Part shown: piece by piece, positions 47,101-58,942 of the stretch
Layout: the number at the start of each line of letters is the position of its first letter
Numbering within the stretch: the stretch's first letter is position 1
Assembly: GCA_037974665.1 (NCBI GenBank)
Contig: CM075767.1
Location: forward strand, 87,818,644-87,882,643
Source of the DNA: Ehretia macrophylla
Lineage: Eukaryota > Streptophyta > Magnoliopsida > Boraginales > Ehretiaceae
Direction of reading: 5' to 3'
Length of the DNA: 64,000 nt
Notes under the pieces: model-generated
Databases searched by the model: none
What the model was told of the DNA's origin: nothing
What the model saw: the letters and a program-made list of their open reading frames with translations, nothing else
Program-made: the position numbers and the translations under genes

Positions 47101-49382
47101 TGTAATAACCGAGCCCGGAATGTGAAAATTCTTTGTTTATTATTTTGAAAATTATATTTCCTTAATTTCTTTGTGAATTAATTGTTACTTTCTCGCCGTC
47201 GCAACGTGCATTGCATTTCAGGAGCGATAGCTAGAGAACGATTTCCAGTCCTCAGCAAATAGTGAAACTAGTATTTAGATGACTTAAATTTTATATTTTA
47301 AATGTTGCTAGCTTTAATTGACCTTACCTTAGCTAAAACGGCTTTAAAACGCACAAAATAGGGCACTTTGACCAAGACTTAAGTTGTTTGACCTTGGACC
47401 TTTGACTTGTTGACCATTTAACACTTATAAGCTAAAATAACTAAGCAAAATAAAAAGAAAAATAGTAGCAAAACAGGAGAGCAGGCCGTGAGCTTTATTG
47501 AGTAAAAAAAAAAACCTTTCAACTTCCAATCGATCAATCTTCACGAGAGCTCGTGCGGGGTGATTTCCGAGGCAACCAACGTTATTTTCCTAGCGACTAG
47601 GAGTACCTAAGGTGAGGGAAGCATGTTATTTGAGCATTTATACGTTGTGTATGTTAACTTTGTCAATTTTTAGATTTACCCGTAGATCATTATTTAAAGC
47701 GATTTGATGCTTCTAGAATGTTCCTTGGCATTTGTAGAACATGTATTTATAGCTTTGTAACATTTTCTACGGTTAAATGTTGTGATTGCAATTTAATTTG
47801 ATCAATGAATAGTAATTTGTGAATAGTAAAACCTTGAAACATTGAAGTTGCGCTGTTATTCTTTCTGTTGATGTAGAAATGTGCTAGGTACGCTAGAATG
47901 CTAAAATGTGTGGTTTGTTTGGGTTGCGTAGTGGAAAAAACGAGAATTAAGCCTTTGGGAAAGTCGGGGTCATTTAGGTCGGCTTTAGCATTTTCTCGTT
48001 TTGCGTGTTGGCATTGCTTCGGGAGGCCATGGAAGCACTTTTGGTGCGATTATGGCATTGGTTGGGTGTTTGGTTGATATAGTTGTAGTTCAAACGAGAA
48101 AGGAGGAAATCGGGGCTTTGCGCGAGTTCTAAGTTAAAGTAAAGTTTCGGGGTCTTTAGACGTGCCTTATGGTGACCTAGTTGGGTTGGTGAAGTCGGTT
48201 TCCTGAACTCGTAGCTCGTTTGGGAATGGTAGCGTTTTGATAGTTGGGGCCGATTTGTGTTTTTGTGTGTTTTCTTGTCTTTATGCTTATAGAATGCTTA
48301 GAATTACTTGGAATACTTGTTTGAGTTGTTTTGGATTGAATTGCTTATCAAATTGCTGCTATTGCGTGCGAGAGTAACCTACTTTGTTATTCTCCCACGT
48401 GTGGCTTTATCGCTTGTTTATCGTCTTGTATCGAGTCTTGCATTGCATAGTGTCTCGCGCGTGAGTGATGGGCCTCTCTGGGTAGCCTTGGGTTGCCAGT
48501 GTTGGTTGCTCTAGCTCCGCTGCTATTCCCTTTCTCGCTTGGGTTGCCTCCCAGGGAGATTTGGGTCGTAGGTTGATGGATACTTCCGGGGTATTCCAAA
48601 CTGGTGTTATAAGGTGGTTTGGGCCGGCGCGTCGTCATCGAATTCGTGTTTGAAAGTTGCTCGTGAAAAGAGTATCGTATCCTTTGAATGAGTGTTTGCC
48701 GCTTTAAATACTTGCCTTGCTTTATTGTTGGCTTTGGTTGTATCTTTATATGATTTGTATGTATTGCTTGGCTAATTGCATTGCATACTCCTCTCATCTC
48801 CGTCCTTGAGACCAATTGCCCTCGCTGAGCAATAGTTTTTGCTCATTCCTCTCTATACTATGTTTTTACAGGAGTAGTTGAAGCAGACCCTCTCGAGGTA
48901 ATAGAGGAAGAGGAGCAGGTGGAGGTGTTTCCGTGATAGCACTTCTCTGCTTTGCTGGTGGTTGGTTACCAGTTTTGTGCGAACCTTGCTTGTTATGTAT
49001 ATTGCGTGGAGGTCGCTTAATTTTGAGGCTTGTAGCCTTGTATATATTTTTTAGTTTGAGACCTCTACGGTCTTATGTTGTATAAGTTGGAAGAATGTAA
49101 TGTTGTAACTTATACTCGGATGACTAGTGAAGAAATGCATGCTAATAGCTAATGGTTTAGTGGCATAAATACCTGTGTAGTATGCATGGCATTTTTGGTT
49201 TGGAAAGTTGGATAATAAGAAATGTATGTTTTATAGAAAGTTGGCTTGTTTTGATTATTATATGGCTTTCGCAAGTGTTATATTGATTTTAGGGTTTTCG
49301 GATCGTCCGCGGTACAGAGGAGACTCCGTCCGTGTGTCGGGTCCGGGCTTGGCCTTTTGCGGGGTCGGGTTGGGGGATGAGA
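47101..49382 (+). repeat. Element D LTR2 (family 2)
   Basis: About 2.28 kb, starting TGTAATAACCGAGCCCGG right after the polypurine tract GGGGAGAGGG. Its end is slightly worn (GGGGGATGAGA against GGGGCGTGACA). It is followed at 49383-49413 by TCTTTAGGGGGTATCAGAGG and a few more bases that match the primer-site leader after LTR1. Donor-like and acceptor-like sites are at 47612 and 48871. Confidence 0.92.
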
Positions 49383-49656
49383 TCTTTAGGGGGTATCAGA
49401 GGTAGGTTAGTCTGTAAACTGGAAATGTATATTTGCTTGTGATTGCTTGTTGAGAACAAGGCTCGGATGGCCTTGAGGTGGTTGAATGTTTGGACATGGT
49501 ATTGGTCCACTTATATGCTGTCCTAGGGTTGCTTTTTGGCTAGAAACAGGGGAGGGTCCGTCTGTTTTCCCTAAAAATTATGCCCGGGTTTGGGATTGGG
49601 TTGCGATTAGATTGATTGATAGAACTCCCGATCTCGAGAGGGATCGGGGTGTTACA
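49383..49656 (+). mobile_element. LTR-like fragment F, right part, with primer-site-like start
   Basis: The first 31 bases match the element D leader (TCTTTAG.GGTATCAGAG..AGGTTAGTCT). The rest is unlike D. It ends GAGAGGGATCGGGGTGTTACA, a typical plant LTR 3' end, and then element CE resumes. GCTGT at 49517-49521 equals the five bases left of D (39872-39876) but a chance match is quite possible. I read it as the distal end of the F LTR plus a piece from recombination. Confidence 0.5.
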
Positions 49657-49762
49657 ACTGCTGCTCCATCTGGTCTCGTCCTTCCCACGTTGCTTCTTCG
49701 ACTCCATGATGATCCCACAGCACTTTCACCAAAGGTATAGTTCTGTTGCGCAACTCTCGATC

Positions 49763-51325
49763 CTACTGGTCTAGGATTCGAATGGGCTTCTCCTCGTACG
49801 ACAAGTTTTCCCGAAGCTGCAATGGCTCTGTCTCCAAGACATGCGACGGGTCAGGATGATACTTCCGCAGTATCGAAACATGAAAGACGTCGTGAATATT
49901 GGAGAGGTTCTGGGGCAGCGCTAGGCGATACGCCAACTTGTCAACCTTCTCGATTATCTCGAATGGTCCTACAAATCTCGGACTCAACTTTCTACCTTTT
50001 CCATGTCTAATCAGTCCCCTCCGGGGTGATATCTTCAAGAACACCTTGTCGCCGACCTCAAACTCTAGGCTCCGTCTCCGTCGGTCTGCATAACTCTTAT
50101 GCCTGCTCTGGGCGGTAAGTATTCGTTTCCGGATGAGGTGGATATTATCAACAGTCTTCATCAGTTCAGGTAAAAGGGTCGGGTCAAAGGTCTTCGTCTC
50201 ACCTACTTCATCCCAGTAAATCGGGGATCGACACTTACGTCCATACAGCGCCTCAAATGGGGCCATCCCGATAGTGGCCTGATAACTATTGTTGTAGGCG
50301 AACTCCGCTAGAGATAGATATTTCTCCCAACCTTTCCCCAAGTCTAAAACACACGCCCTCAGCATATCCTCTAGAATCTGAATAGTCCTCTCCGATTGTC
50401 CATCAGTCTGAGGGTGATAAGCCGTGCTAAAACTCAACTTCGTTCCCAAAGCTTCTTGCAATCTCTTCCAAAACCCGGAAGTAAAACGAGGTTCCCTATC
50501 CGATACAATACTCACAGGCATCCCGTGCAATCTTACAATCTCCGCCACATACATATCTCCCAATTTCTTAGGACTATCCTCCTTGTTCATCGGTAAGAAG
50601 TGCGCTGACTTAGTCAACCTATCCACTATAACCCAAACGGCGTCACGACCCTTTTGTGATCTGGGCAGGTCCATAACAAAATCCATAGTGATATGTTCCC
50701 ATTTCCATTGAGGAATCTCCAACAGCTGAAGTAAACCTGCAGGTCGTTGATGTTCTGCTTTGACTCTCTGGCAAGTCAAACACCGTGCTACAAATTCCGC
50801 AATTTCTCTTTTCATGTTATTCCACCAATAGTGTGGCTTCAAATCCCGATACATCTTTGTTTCGCCGGGGTGAATAGTATATATTGAATTATGGGCTTCC
50901 TCAAGAATCTTCTTTTTCAGCTTCGGCTCGTTTGGAACACAAATCTGATTCCTAAACCTCCAAACACCATCATCATGAAACATGAAATTTGCGTTGCTTT
51001 CCTTAATCTTCTGAAATTGTTGATCCTTCTGTTGAGCCTCTACTTTCTCATCATCAGCTTCCCCGTAGAATTTAGACGGGCGAAAGTCAAGGAATTCCCT
51101 CATTCTACTATGTCTTCTATGTCTTCTATGGTTACCCTCATTCCTGTTGTTGATGTTGTTGTTGTTGGCTTCACGAGCATCCTGACGCTCCATCACACGT
51201 GATACACGATCAATGGCATTTGCCATCATATTAAACATAGCTATACCGGGATTAGTCTGATAGGCATCTCCGGTCTCTTGAGGTTCACCGCTCCTATTAG
51301 TAGTTTGGGTACTAGGGCCAGCCAT
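49763..51325 (-). pseudogene. Element CE: 520-codon gag-start/integrase frame
   Basis: A single continuous frame starts MAGPSTQTTNRSGEPQET (as element B gag), includes an N-rich tract, and covers about 100 gag residues up to the FRPSKFYGEADDEKVEA word. It then continues as the part before integrase (QQKDQQFQKIKES), the zinc-binding region (CLTCQRVKAEHQ), the integrase core ([24 protein letters not shown]) and the C-terminal domain up to SYEEKPIRILDQ. It lacks knuckles, protease, RT and RNase H. In the family the integrase joins element DNA to the genome. Here it is a fossil remnant with an unusual arrangement. Confidence 0.85.
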
Positions 51326-51561
51326 CTATAGGCATAGATTCCGATGCACAATTTATTGAAATATGACAATTAAGAATCTAATGCATAAGATATGCAACAT
51401 AATATGGATACAATTCCAGAAACATTTAAGGCATATAAATCACTTAAGCACATAGAACATAGAAGGCACATTTATCACACAATAACACATAAACAAGTCA
51501 TCCTAATTATCTTAGGACTCTACCCACGGTCCGAGAGTTAAACCCGGCTTAAGCAATCTAA

Positions 51562-51573
51562 GCTCTAATACCA
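51562..51573 (-). other. Primer-binding site, initiator tRNA-Met type (element CE)
   Basis: On the - strand TGGTATTAGAGC, one base off the B and D sites, located 11 nt after the 5' LTR end. Confidence 0.8.
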
Positions 51574-51584
51574 TTCTTCTAAGG

Positions 51585-54500
51585 TGTCACGCCCCAACCC
51601 GGCCTATAAAGGTTAGACTAGGGTGTGATCTAAACATTCAAGTCCTTTCACGTACTTAATCGTTCCAGGAGGTTTAGCACTAAACGTTTTATCCTAGACT
51701 TCAAAATTTTCCGGAAAACCGGCAGTATAACAGCTGTAATTAGGCTCTTTGGTTTGACCTAGTTCTCTAAACACCTCAAAATTTTACCATCTCAATTTCA
51801 TTTCCAACTAAGATTACTATTTTACCATCAATTGAATTGCCTATTGGTTAATTCGACATCTCGTTTGATTTATAACAAAGCACGATACTATATCTCGTTG
51901 GTTTATTTATCCTCGTTAAAAAAGTACCTGTTGATCTTAGCTTAAAAGTGAGTACCTGTTAAGATTGGACAAGTTCATTTACTTAGTCCTTAACTAGAGC
52001 ATCATAACCTATGATAGATACCAGCGGATAATAAAAGCAAACGATCATAGTAGTGTCATGTCTAGCATCAGTCTACTTAATATAAGTACAAACCAAAATT
52101 AGACCCCAAATTACAACGGGGGCTTTTACATTAGCAACAACAAGCAACATAAAATAAATAGTCTTCAAGTAGCACAAAGTTCACAAGTAGCCACATTCAA
52201 GCAAAGCAAACTATGATAGGCAATCACTCCAGGGGTTCATCGTTAGGCACATTGTCCTCGGATACCTGTACCTGATCTTCTTCACCTGTGATGAAAAAGA
52301 GGGTGAGTCCTTATGAACTCAGTGAGGGGAAAACGAGAAATACGTTTTGAAACTCATTTTCTAGTTCAATTATGAAAACTCTTTTTGAAAACATGTCATG
52401 TATTACAAATAATAAGGTACGCAACTATATGAAACAAATCGAGTAACAGATACATTTACCAATCATTTCAAGGATACGGTGAGCATTTTCTCTCAATATC
52501 AATTTCGATACAATTGTTGCTGCCGACTTCAATAATCCACTTATCGCTCCCAATTGGGTGTAATCCGAATGTACCCCGAAACCTACGACCCAACTGTCCG
52601 AGGGTGGAATGCCAAGCGAGAGAGGGAATTGGACCATGGTAGTCACGGCAGCACCGGCAAGCCCTATGCCGCCCGGCGTGCGTGAAACACTACCATGCCA
52701 CACTAAAAGGTTGCAACCTCGTACGCAATGCACATTTATAACATTTGACATATCACATTAGTAGGACAACAAAGTAGGTCGCCTCCGAGCAGTTATAAGA
52801 TCGCACGTTGTCAAGTAGTCAACAAAGGCACGATAAGACAAGTAATTTCACTTGAAAGGCATATAGAGCCATATGAACATTAAACGGGCAGCCATGTAAC
52901 TCATGCAAGTCAAGTCATATAACTCATTTCGAAGTCCACGTAATCAAGTGATACGATTATTCAACATGCAACAACATCTACGTGGGTCTGGTTGCAAGAA
53001 AAGCTTATTTGACAATATGCAATGGTCAAAATCACATTTGAAGTTATAAGACATTTACGTGCAGCCCAGTAAGCATATAATTTGCACACAATATCCAAAT
53101 GATCAATACTTAGCAAAACTACCTAGTCATTAGGGTTTCCATTTCGTGTATGTTCGTGCAATTTGAGCCTCAACCCAACTCAAAGTCAATCTCAAACCAT
53201 GCATCATTTAATTCAACATCCTCAAACATTCAAAACATTCCACACAACATCCCAAAGCTACAATTCCAAGTGTTTAATTCAACAGGAGGAGTCACAACAA
53301 TTTTTCTAAGTACAACGTTAACTGAAACCCTTACTGCAATAGGCTGTTTTCTCACAATCAATAGGATAATCAAAAAATCTCCAAATCCAGTGAATAAGAT
53401 GTAAAATTAAATCTTAAGATGTTAACTAAAATCAGAAACAAACCTTGCATCAATTGGAGTTCGGAATCATTAGTTATAGCCGAAACAGTGAAGTAACACA
53501 AAACTGTCCAGATTTGTACACGTTTTAGAAATTGACGTTTTTCAGGTCCTTAGGTTCAGTTTTAGCCTTGGTCCATTTCTGACAAAATTGTCCAGAACTG
53601 AAAAATCTAGGTACACACCAAATTTCATGAATTTTGGATATCATTTACTAATTCAAATATGGTTCGTTCCCCAAGGTCAGTGCATCTGCCAAAACCTGCT
53701 TCATTTTTCCAGATTTCCAGATTTGGTCACATTTTAAAGATTTGCCATTTTGAGGAGCATAGAATCAAAATTAGCTTCGGCCTATTTCTGGAAAAAATGT
53801 TCAAAACTGTCCAAACTAGTCACCTACTAATTTTCATGCATTTTCAACATCATTTTCCTAGTTAAACGTACCTAGAAACAGACTGGTCAGAGAGCTGTCA
53901 ACAATTCGACTTCATCTAGCATCATTTTCAAGCCAAGATCTTGCCATGCATGGTTGTTTAAGTTCATGAACGACCATACAACTCAAGTAAAGAATCAAAT
54001 ACATACATTTATGAGCATGCATGTGAATTTTTGAAGAGTTTTCAAAAGGTTTTAGCCCTCACCTTAGCAATCAACCAAAAGATGCTCAAAAACCTTGTTG
54101 AAGCTCAAATCTTCTCTTTTCCTTTGCCTAGCTGAAATCCCAACTAGATTTTCTCTATTTTTCCTAGCTTAGTGATCAATCTATTAGCACATGCATGAGG
54201 TTAGAACATGAAGAAAAGAAATGGATGCCAAGAAGCTTACCTAGGCCGAATAGAGTCTTCAATGCACATGCATGTGTGATTTTCACTTCCTAGCTAGCTC
54301 GGTTGAGGTTCTTTGCTTGTGGCTTGCTTGGTTTAGCTATGGTGTGAAGAAGAGAAGCTATGGAGGTAGAGAACTCAGCCAAGGCCAAGAATGAGAGAGG
54401 AAAATTGAGAGAGAAGTGAGAGAAGTTGAAGGAAAATGAGAGAATATGACAAAAGTGATGGCTTTGCAATTTCTTTGAGGAGCATGTCGGCATTGGGCAG

Positions 54501-55142
54501 TCCAATTTCAGCATTTTGTGTCTTCAATGTGCAGTTTGAAATTCCTAGGATAGGCAAGAGTGATGTGGCCGAAAATGGTGTGCAAATGGTAGGGTTTTTG
54601 AGCAATTTTTTAAGCATTTGTGTCATAGTTTGTCTAAGCATGCATAGTTAATTGTATAATTGTTCAAACCTTGTGCAAACACCATGGTATGGTCGGCCAA
54701 GCTAGCTCCCAATCTGAATTTTTTGTCAACTTTTGATCATTATTTAATTGTGTCTTGAAAGTGCAAAAAGAATAAGGAATAAAGAATGAGAATGTCTAGC
54801 TTTTGGTGCTATTTTGTCTTCTAGTGAGTTGAGTTATGATTATTATATTGATAGTGGATTTTGTAGGATTGCTTAATAGTTTAGTTCTCCGTGAAAGATG
54901 CTTTCTTGATTAGCGTGAAGGCACGCTTTCCTAGGTCTAAGGCACGTACTACGAGGTAGGACACGAACTACGAGACGAACACATGTTCTTCAAGCAAATG
55001 CACACAACCCTAATTGAATCCACGTAATTCAATGCATGCCACATATAATGAACACAATTCCTAAACCTAGGTCATGGCACGCAAATCTAGGTTAGGGCAC
55101 ACGAAGTGAGGTTTCGCACGGAAATGGGGGTTGGGCCTCACA
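51585..55142 (-). repeat. Element CE 5' LTR (family 1)
   Basis: 3.56 kb, TGTCACGCCCCAACCC to GGGCCTCACA on the + strand, collinear with the LTR at 34887-38416. It is followed on the left by the leader and primer site, which makes it the 5' LTR of a - strand element. On the right it meets 5S spacer at CCTAC, the second copy of the target duplication. The candidate LTR intron lies at 52286-54062. Confidence 0.93.
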
Positions 55143-55295
55143 CCTACAACGCGTCGATATCACATCTTGCGAGGATGCTGCGTTGTTGAAGCGAATGGGT
55201 TGTCGTTAAGCCCATTGGGCCTTCTGAATGGGCCATCTCTCTAGGCTGGGACTGTGAACCGTTAACACATAAAGGAATTGTGCCCTCAACATGAC

Positions 55296-55415
55296 AGGTG
55301 TGATCATACTAGCACTAATGCACCGGATCGCATCAGAACACCGGAATTAAGCGTGCTTGGGCGAGAGTAGTACTAGGATGGGTGACTCCCTGGGAAGTCT
55401 TTGTGTTGCACCCCC
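55296..55415 (+). rRNA. 5S rRNA gene
   Basis: Full length, starting AGGTGTGATC. It has ATACTAGC, GGATCGCATC, ACACCGGAATTAAG entering the A box, GTGACTCCC in box C and GTCTTTGTG. The intermediate element is intact. Confidence 0.94.
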
Positions 55416-55973
55416 CTTTTAAATTTTTTTTGCTCCAGTTATGGTTGTCAAGATACTTTATCCACCACATTTCTATTATCGAATCCCACGGCACGTTGGG
55501 ACAAAAAAACTTCGCTTCACGTGGAGGCTGGGCCAGCAAACCGAGGGCGTAGGGCTTGTGACCAGGTCTCCGTCGCTCCGGTGCCCATAACTTTTGATCC
55601 GTAAGGAGTTACGCGGCGCACAGCATACCGTTGCAAAGCTCTACGAGAGCTCTACGACGGGGGCAACCAGCTTGCTCGTTGTGCCCTTTTTACAGCCCAA
55701 AATCAAACGTTTTCATCAGTTTCAGACCATTTTTCTTCTTTTGCTATGTTTTTTCGTCCCGGATCATACAACATGAGCAGTTAAAAGGACGACAACTTTA
55801 CTCACGGGACATTATAGGGCCCTACAACGCATCGATATCACGTCTTGCGAGGATGCTGCTTTGTTGAAGCGGGTGGGTTGTCGTTAAGCCCATTGGGCCT
55901 TCTAAATGGGCTATCTCTCTAGGATGGGACTGTGAACCATTAACACATAAAGGAATTGTGCCCTCAACAAGAT

Positions 55974-56093
55974 GGGCGTGATCATACCAGCACTAATGCA
56001 CCGGATCCCATCAGAACTCCGAAGTTAAGCGTGCTTGGGCGAGAGTAGTACTAGGATGGGTGACCCCCTGGGAAGTCCTCGTGTTGCACCCCC
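55974..56093 (+). rRNA. 5S rRNA gene, consensus-like copy
   Basis: From position 7 on it equals the majority sequence, including every internal promoter element and CCCCCTGGG. Only the start (GGGCGTGATC) differs. It is followed by TTTTCAATTTTTTTT (56095-56109) and the TTAGGGTT box (56117-56124). Together with 22833 it is a good candidate for a working gene. The solo LTR begins about 157 bp after its end. Confidence 0.97.
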
Positions 56094-56116
56094 CTTTTCA
56101 ATTTTTTTTGCTCCGG

Positions 56117-56124
56117 TTAGGGTT
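56117..56124 (+). promoter_or_regulatory. Telo-box-like TTAGGGTT after the 5S gene (representative)
   Basis: CCGGTTAGGGTTGCC contains TTAGGGTT, the reverse complement of AACCCTAA (plant telo-box/telomere repeat). It sits about 24 bp after the gene in most units. Telo-boxes are known in promoters of translation-related plant genes. A role in this spacer is not shown. Confidence 0.55.
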
Positions 56125-56250
56125 GCCAAGATACTTTACCCACCACATTTCTATTATCGAATCCCATGGCACCTTGGGCAAGACAACTTCTCTTCACGGG
56201 GAGGCTGGGCCCGCAAACCGAGGGCGTAGGGCTTGTGACCAGGTCTCCGT

Positions 56251-58546
56251 TGTCACGCCCCGACCCGACCCCGCAAAAGGCCAAGCCCGGACCCGACACA
56301 CGGACGGAGTCTCCTCTGTACCGCGGACGATCCGAAAACCCTAAAACAATATAATACTTGCGAAAGCTATAAAATAATCAAAACAAGCCAACTTTCTATA
56401 AAACATACATTCCTTATTATCCAACTTTCCAAACCAAAAATGATATGCATACTACACAAGTACTTATGCCACTAAACCATTAGCCATTAGCATGCATTTC
56501 TTCACTAGTCATCAGGGTACAAGTTACAACATTACAACTTTAATCCATTACAACATAAGACCATTAAAGGTCTCAAAATAGGAAAATACATACAAAGCTA
56601 CAAGCCTCAAAATTAAGCGTCCTTCACGCAATATACATAACAACAAGGTTTGCACAAAACTGGTAACCAACCACCAGCAAAGCAGGCAAGTGCTATCACG
56701 GAAACACCTCCACCTGCTCCTCCTCCTCAATTACCTCGAGAGGGTCTGCCTCAACTATTCCTGTAAAAACATAGTATAGAGAGGAATGAGCAAAAACTAT
56801 TGCTCAGCGAGGGCAATTGGTCTCAAGGACGGAGATGAGAGGAGTATGCAATGCAATTAGCCAAGCAATACATACAAATCATATAAAGATACAACCAAAG
56901 CCAATAATAAAGCAAGGCAAGTATCTAAAGCTGCAAACACTCAATCAAAGGATACGATACTCTTTTCACGAGCAACTTTCAAACACAAATTCGATGACGA
57001 CGCGCCGGCCCAAAACCACCTTATAACACCAGTTTGGAATACTCCGGAAGTATCCATCAATCCTACGACCCAAATCTCCCTGGGAGGCAACCCAAGCGAG
57101 AAAGGGAATAGCAGCGGAGCTAGAGCAACCAACACTGGCAGCCCAAGGCTACCCAGAGAGGCCCATCACTCACGCGCGAGACACTATGCAATGCAAGACT
57201 CGATACAAGACAATAAACAAGCGATAAACAAGCGATAAAGCCACACGTGGGAGAATAACAAAGTAGGTTACTCTCGCACGCAATAGCAGCAATTTGATAA
57301 GCAATTCAATCCAAAACAACTCAAACAAGTAATTCAAGTAATTCTAAGCATTCTATAAGCATAAAGACAAGTAAACACACAAAAACACAAATCGGCCCCA
57401 ACTATCAAAATGCTACCATTTCCAAACGAGCCACGAGTTCTGGAAACCGACTTCGCCAACCCTCCTAGGTCACCATAAGGCACGTCTAAAGACCCCAAAA
57501 CCTTACTTTACCCTAGAACTCGCGCAAAGCCCCGATTTCCCCCTTTCTCGTTTGAACTACAACTACAACAACCAAACACCCAACCAACGCCATAATCGCA
57601 CCAAAAGTGCTTCCATGGCTTCCCGAAGCAATGCCAACATGCAAAATGAGGAAATGCAAAAGTCGATCGAAACGACCCCGACTTTCCCAAAGGCTTAATT
57701 CTCATTTTTTCCTCTACGCAACCCAAACAAACCACACATTTTAGAATTCTAGCATACCTAGCACGTTTCTACATCAACGGAAAGCATAACAGCGCAACTT
57801 CAACATTTCAAGGTTTTACTATTCACAAAACACTATTCATTCCACAATTCAAGTTGAAATCACAACATTTAACCGCAGAAAATGTTACAAAGCCATAAAT
57901 ACATGTTCTACAAATGCTAAGGAACATTCTAGAAGCATCAAATCGCTTTAAATAACGATCTACGGATAAATCTAAAATTTGACAAAGTTAACTAACACAA
58001 CGTATAAATGCACAAATAACATGCTTCCCTCACCTTAGGTACTCCTAGTCGCTAGGAAAACAACGTTGGTTGCCTCGGAAATCACCCCGCACGAGCTCAC
58101 GCGAAGATTGATTGATTGGAAGGTTGAATATTTTTTTTTCTTTCTCTCTTGTTTCGGCCAGCTATGGTTCTGTTTTGCTGCTGATATTTTTTTTTTTTTT
58201 GCTTAGTTTTTAGCTTATATAAGAGTCAAATGGTCAAAGTTGGCCAAGGCTAAGTCCAACTACTTAAAAACTTGGTCAAAGGCCCCTATTTCGCGCGTTT
58301 TAAAGCCGCTTCAGCTATGGTAAGTTCAATTAAAGCTAGCAATATTTAAAATATAAAATTTAAGTCATCTAATTACTAGTTTCACTATTTGTTGAGGACT
58401 GAAAATCGTTATCTAGCTATCGCTCCTTAAATGCAATGCACGTTGCGACGGCGAGAAATTAACAGTTAATTCACAAAGAATTTAAGGAAATATAATTTTC
58501 AAAATAATAAACAAAGAAAATTCACATTCCGGGCTCGGGTATTACA
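56251..58546 (-). mobile_element. Solo LTR, chromovirus family 2
   Basis: TGTCACGCCCCGACCC to GGGTATTACA on the + strand, 2296 bp. This is a complete LTR of the element D family on the - strand, clearly more diverged from the D LTRs than those are from each other. No internal sequence is attached. The flanks read CTCCGT and CCGGTG, while intact spacers read CTCCGTCGCTCCGGTG, so there is no target duplication and four bases (CGCT) are missing. The candidate intron edges and acidic frame are kept. Frames inside (for example 56817-57026) are not genes. Confidence 0.92.
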
Positions 58547-58942
58547 CCGGTGCCCATAACTTTTGATCCACAAGGAGTTACGCGGCGCACAGCATACCGT
58601 TGGAAAGCTCTCTGAGAGCTCTACGACAGCGGCATCTAGCTTGCTTCCTGTGCCTTTTTTGGAGACCAAAATCGAACGTTTTCATCAGTTTCGGTTCGCT
58701 TTTCATCTTTTGCTCTGTTTTTCCGTCCCGGATCGTACATCATGAGCTGTTAAAAGGACGACAACCTTGCTCGCGGGACATTAGATGGCTCTAGAACGGG
58801 TCGATATCACGTTTTGCGACGATGCTGTGTTGTTGAAGCAGACGGGTTGTCGTTAAGCCCATTGGGCCTTCTGAATGGGCCATCTCTCTAGGCTGGGACT
58901 GTGAACCGTTAACACATAAAGGAATTGCGCCCTCAACATGAC

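Larger units (their letters stand above)
39877..49382 (+). mobile_element. Element D: chromovirus family 2 (Tekay/Del-like)
   Basis: The order is LTR1 (39877-42159), primer site, gag, protease, RT, RNase H, integrase, chromodomain-like tail, polypurine tract (47091-47100) and LTR2 (47101-49382). The two LTRs differ by roughly 2% in sampled parts, so this is the youngest element here. It lies inside fragment F, which lies inside CE. The structure is complete but the coding region is broken in about five or six places, so it is a fossil. About 30 bp matching the primer-site region follow LTR2, which is unexpected for a simple insertion. Confidence 0.93.
49657..51584 (-). mobile_element. Element CE: internal region (gag start and integrase)
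   Basis: On the - strand this runs from the leader after the 5' LTR to the integrase/chromodomain-like tail near 49657. The primer site appears as TGGTATTAGAGC (51562-51573 on the - strand). Protease, RT and RNase H are not present. The left border falls inside the tail, where fragment F begins. Confidence 0.88.
34887..55142 (-). mobile_element. Element CE: chromovirus family 1, interrupted by a nested stack
   Basis: On the - strand the order is: 5' LTR (51585-55142), primer site, gag start joined to integrase (49657-51584), a nested stack (38480-49656), a short 3' tail with polypurine tract (38417-38479) and 3' LTR (34887-38416). The outer 5-bp duplication (CCTGC/CCTAC) and the restored 5S phase across it show that the two distant LTRs are one insertion. 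Protease, RT and RNase H parts are absent. By-eye sampling puts the LTRs about 3-4% different. It is a fossil. Confidence 0.92.
55143..56250 (+). repeat. 5S rDNA array, block 3
   Basis: Two complete 5S genes (55296 and 55974; spacing 678) with normal spacers lie between element CE and the solo LTR. The block starts at the CCTAC target duplication and ends at GGTCTCCGT in the spacer. Confidence 0.96.

Noticed and set aside
51585-55142. Treating the right-hand LTR (51585-55142) as an element separate from 34887-38416
   Set aside because: The matching 5-bp duplication, the restored 5S phase and the leader/polypurine positions show that both LTRs belong to one insertion.
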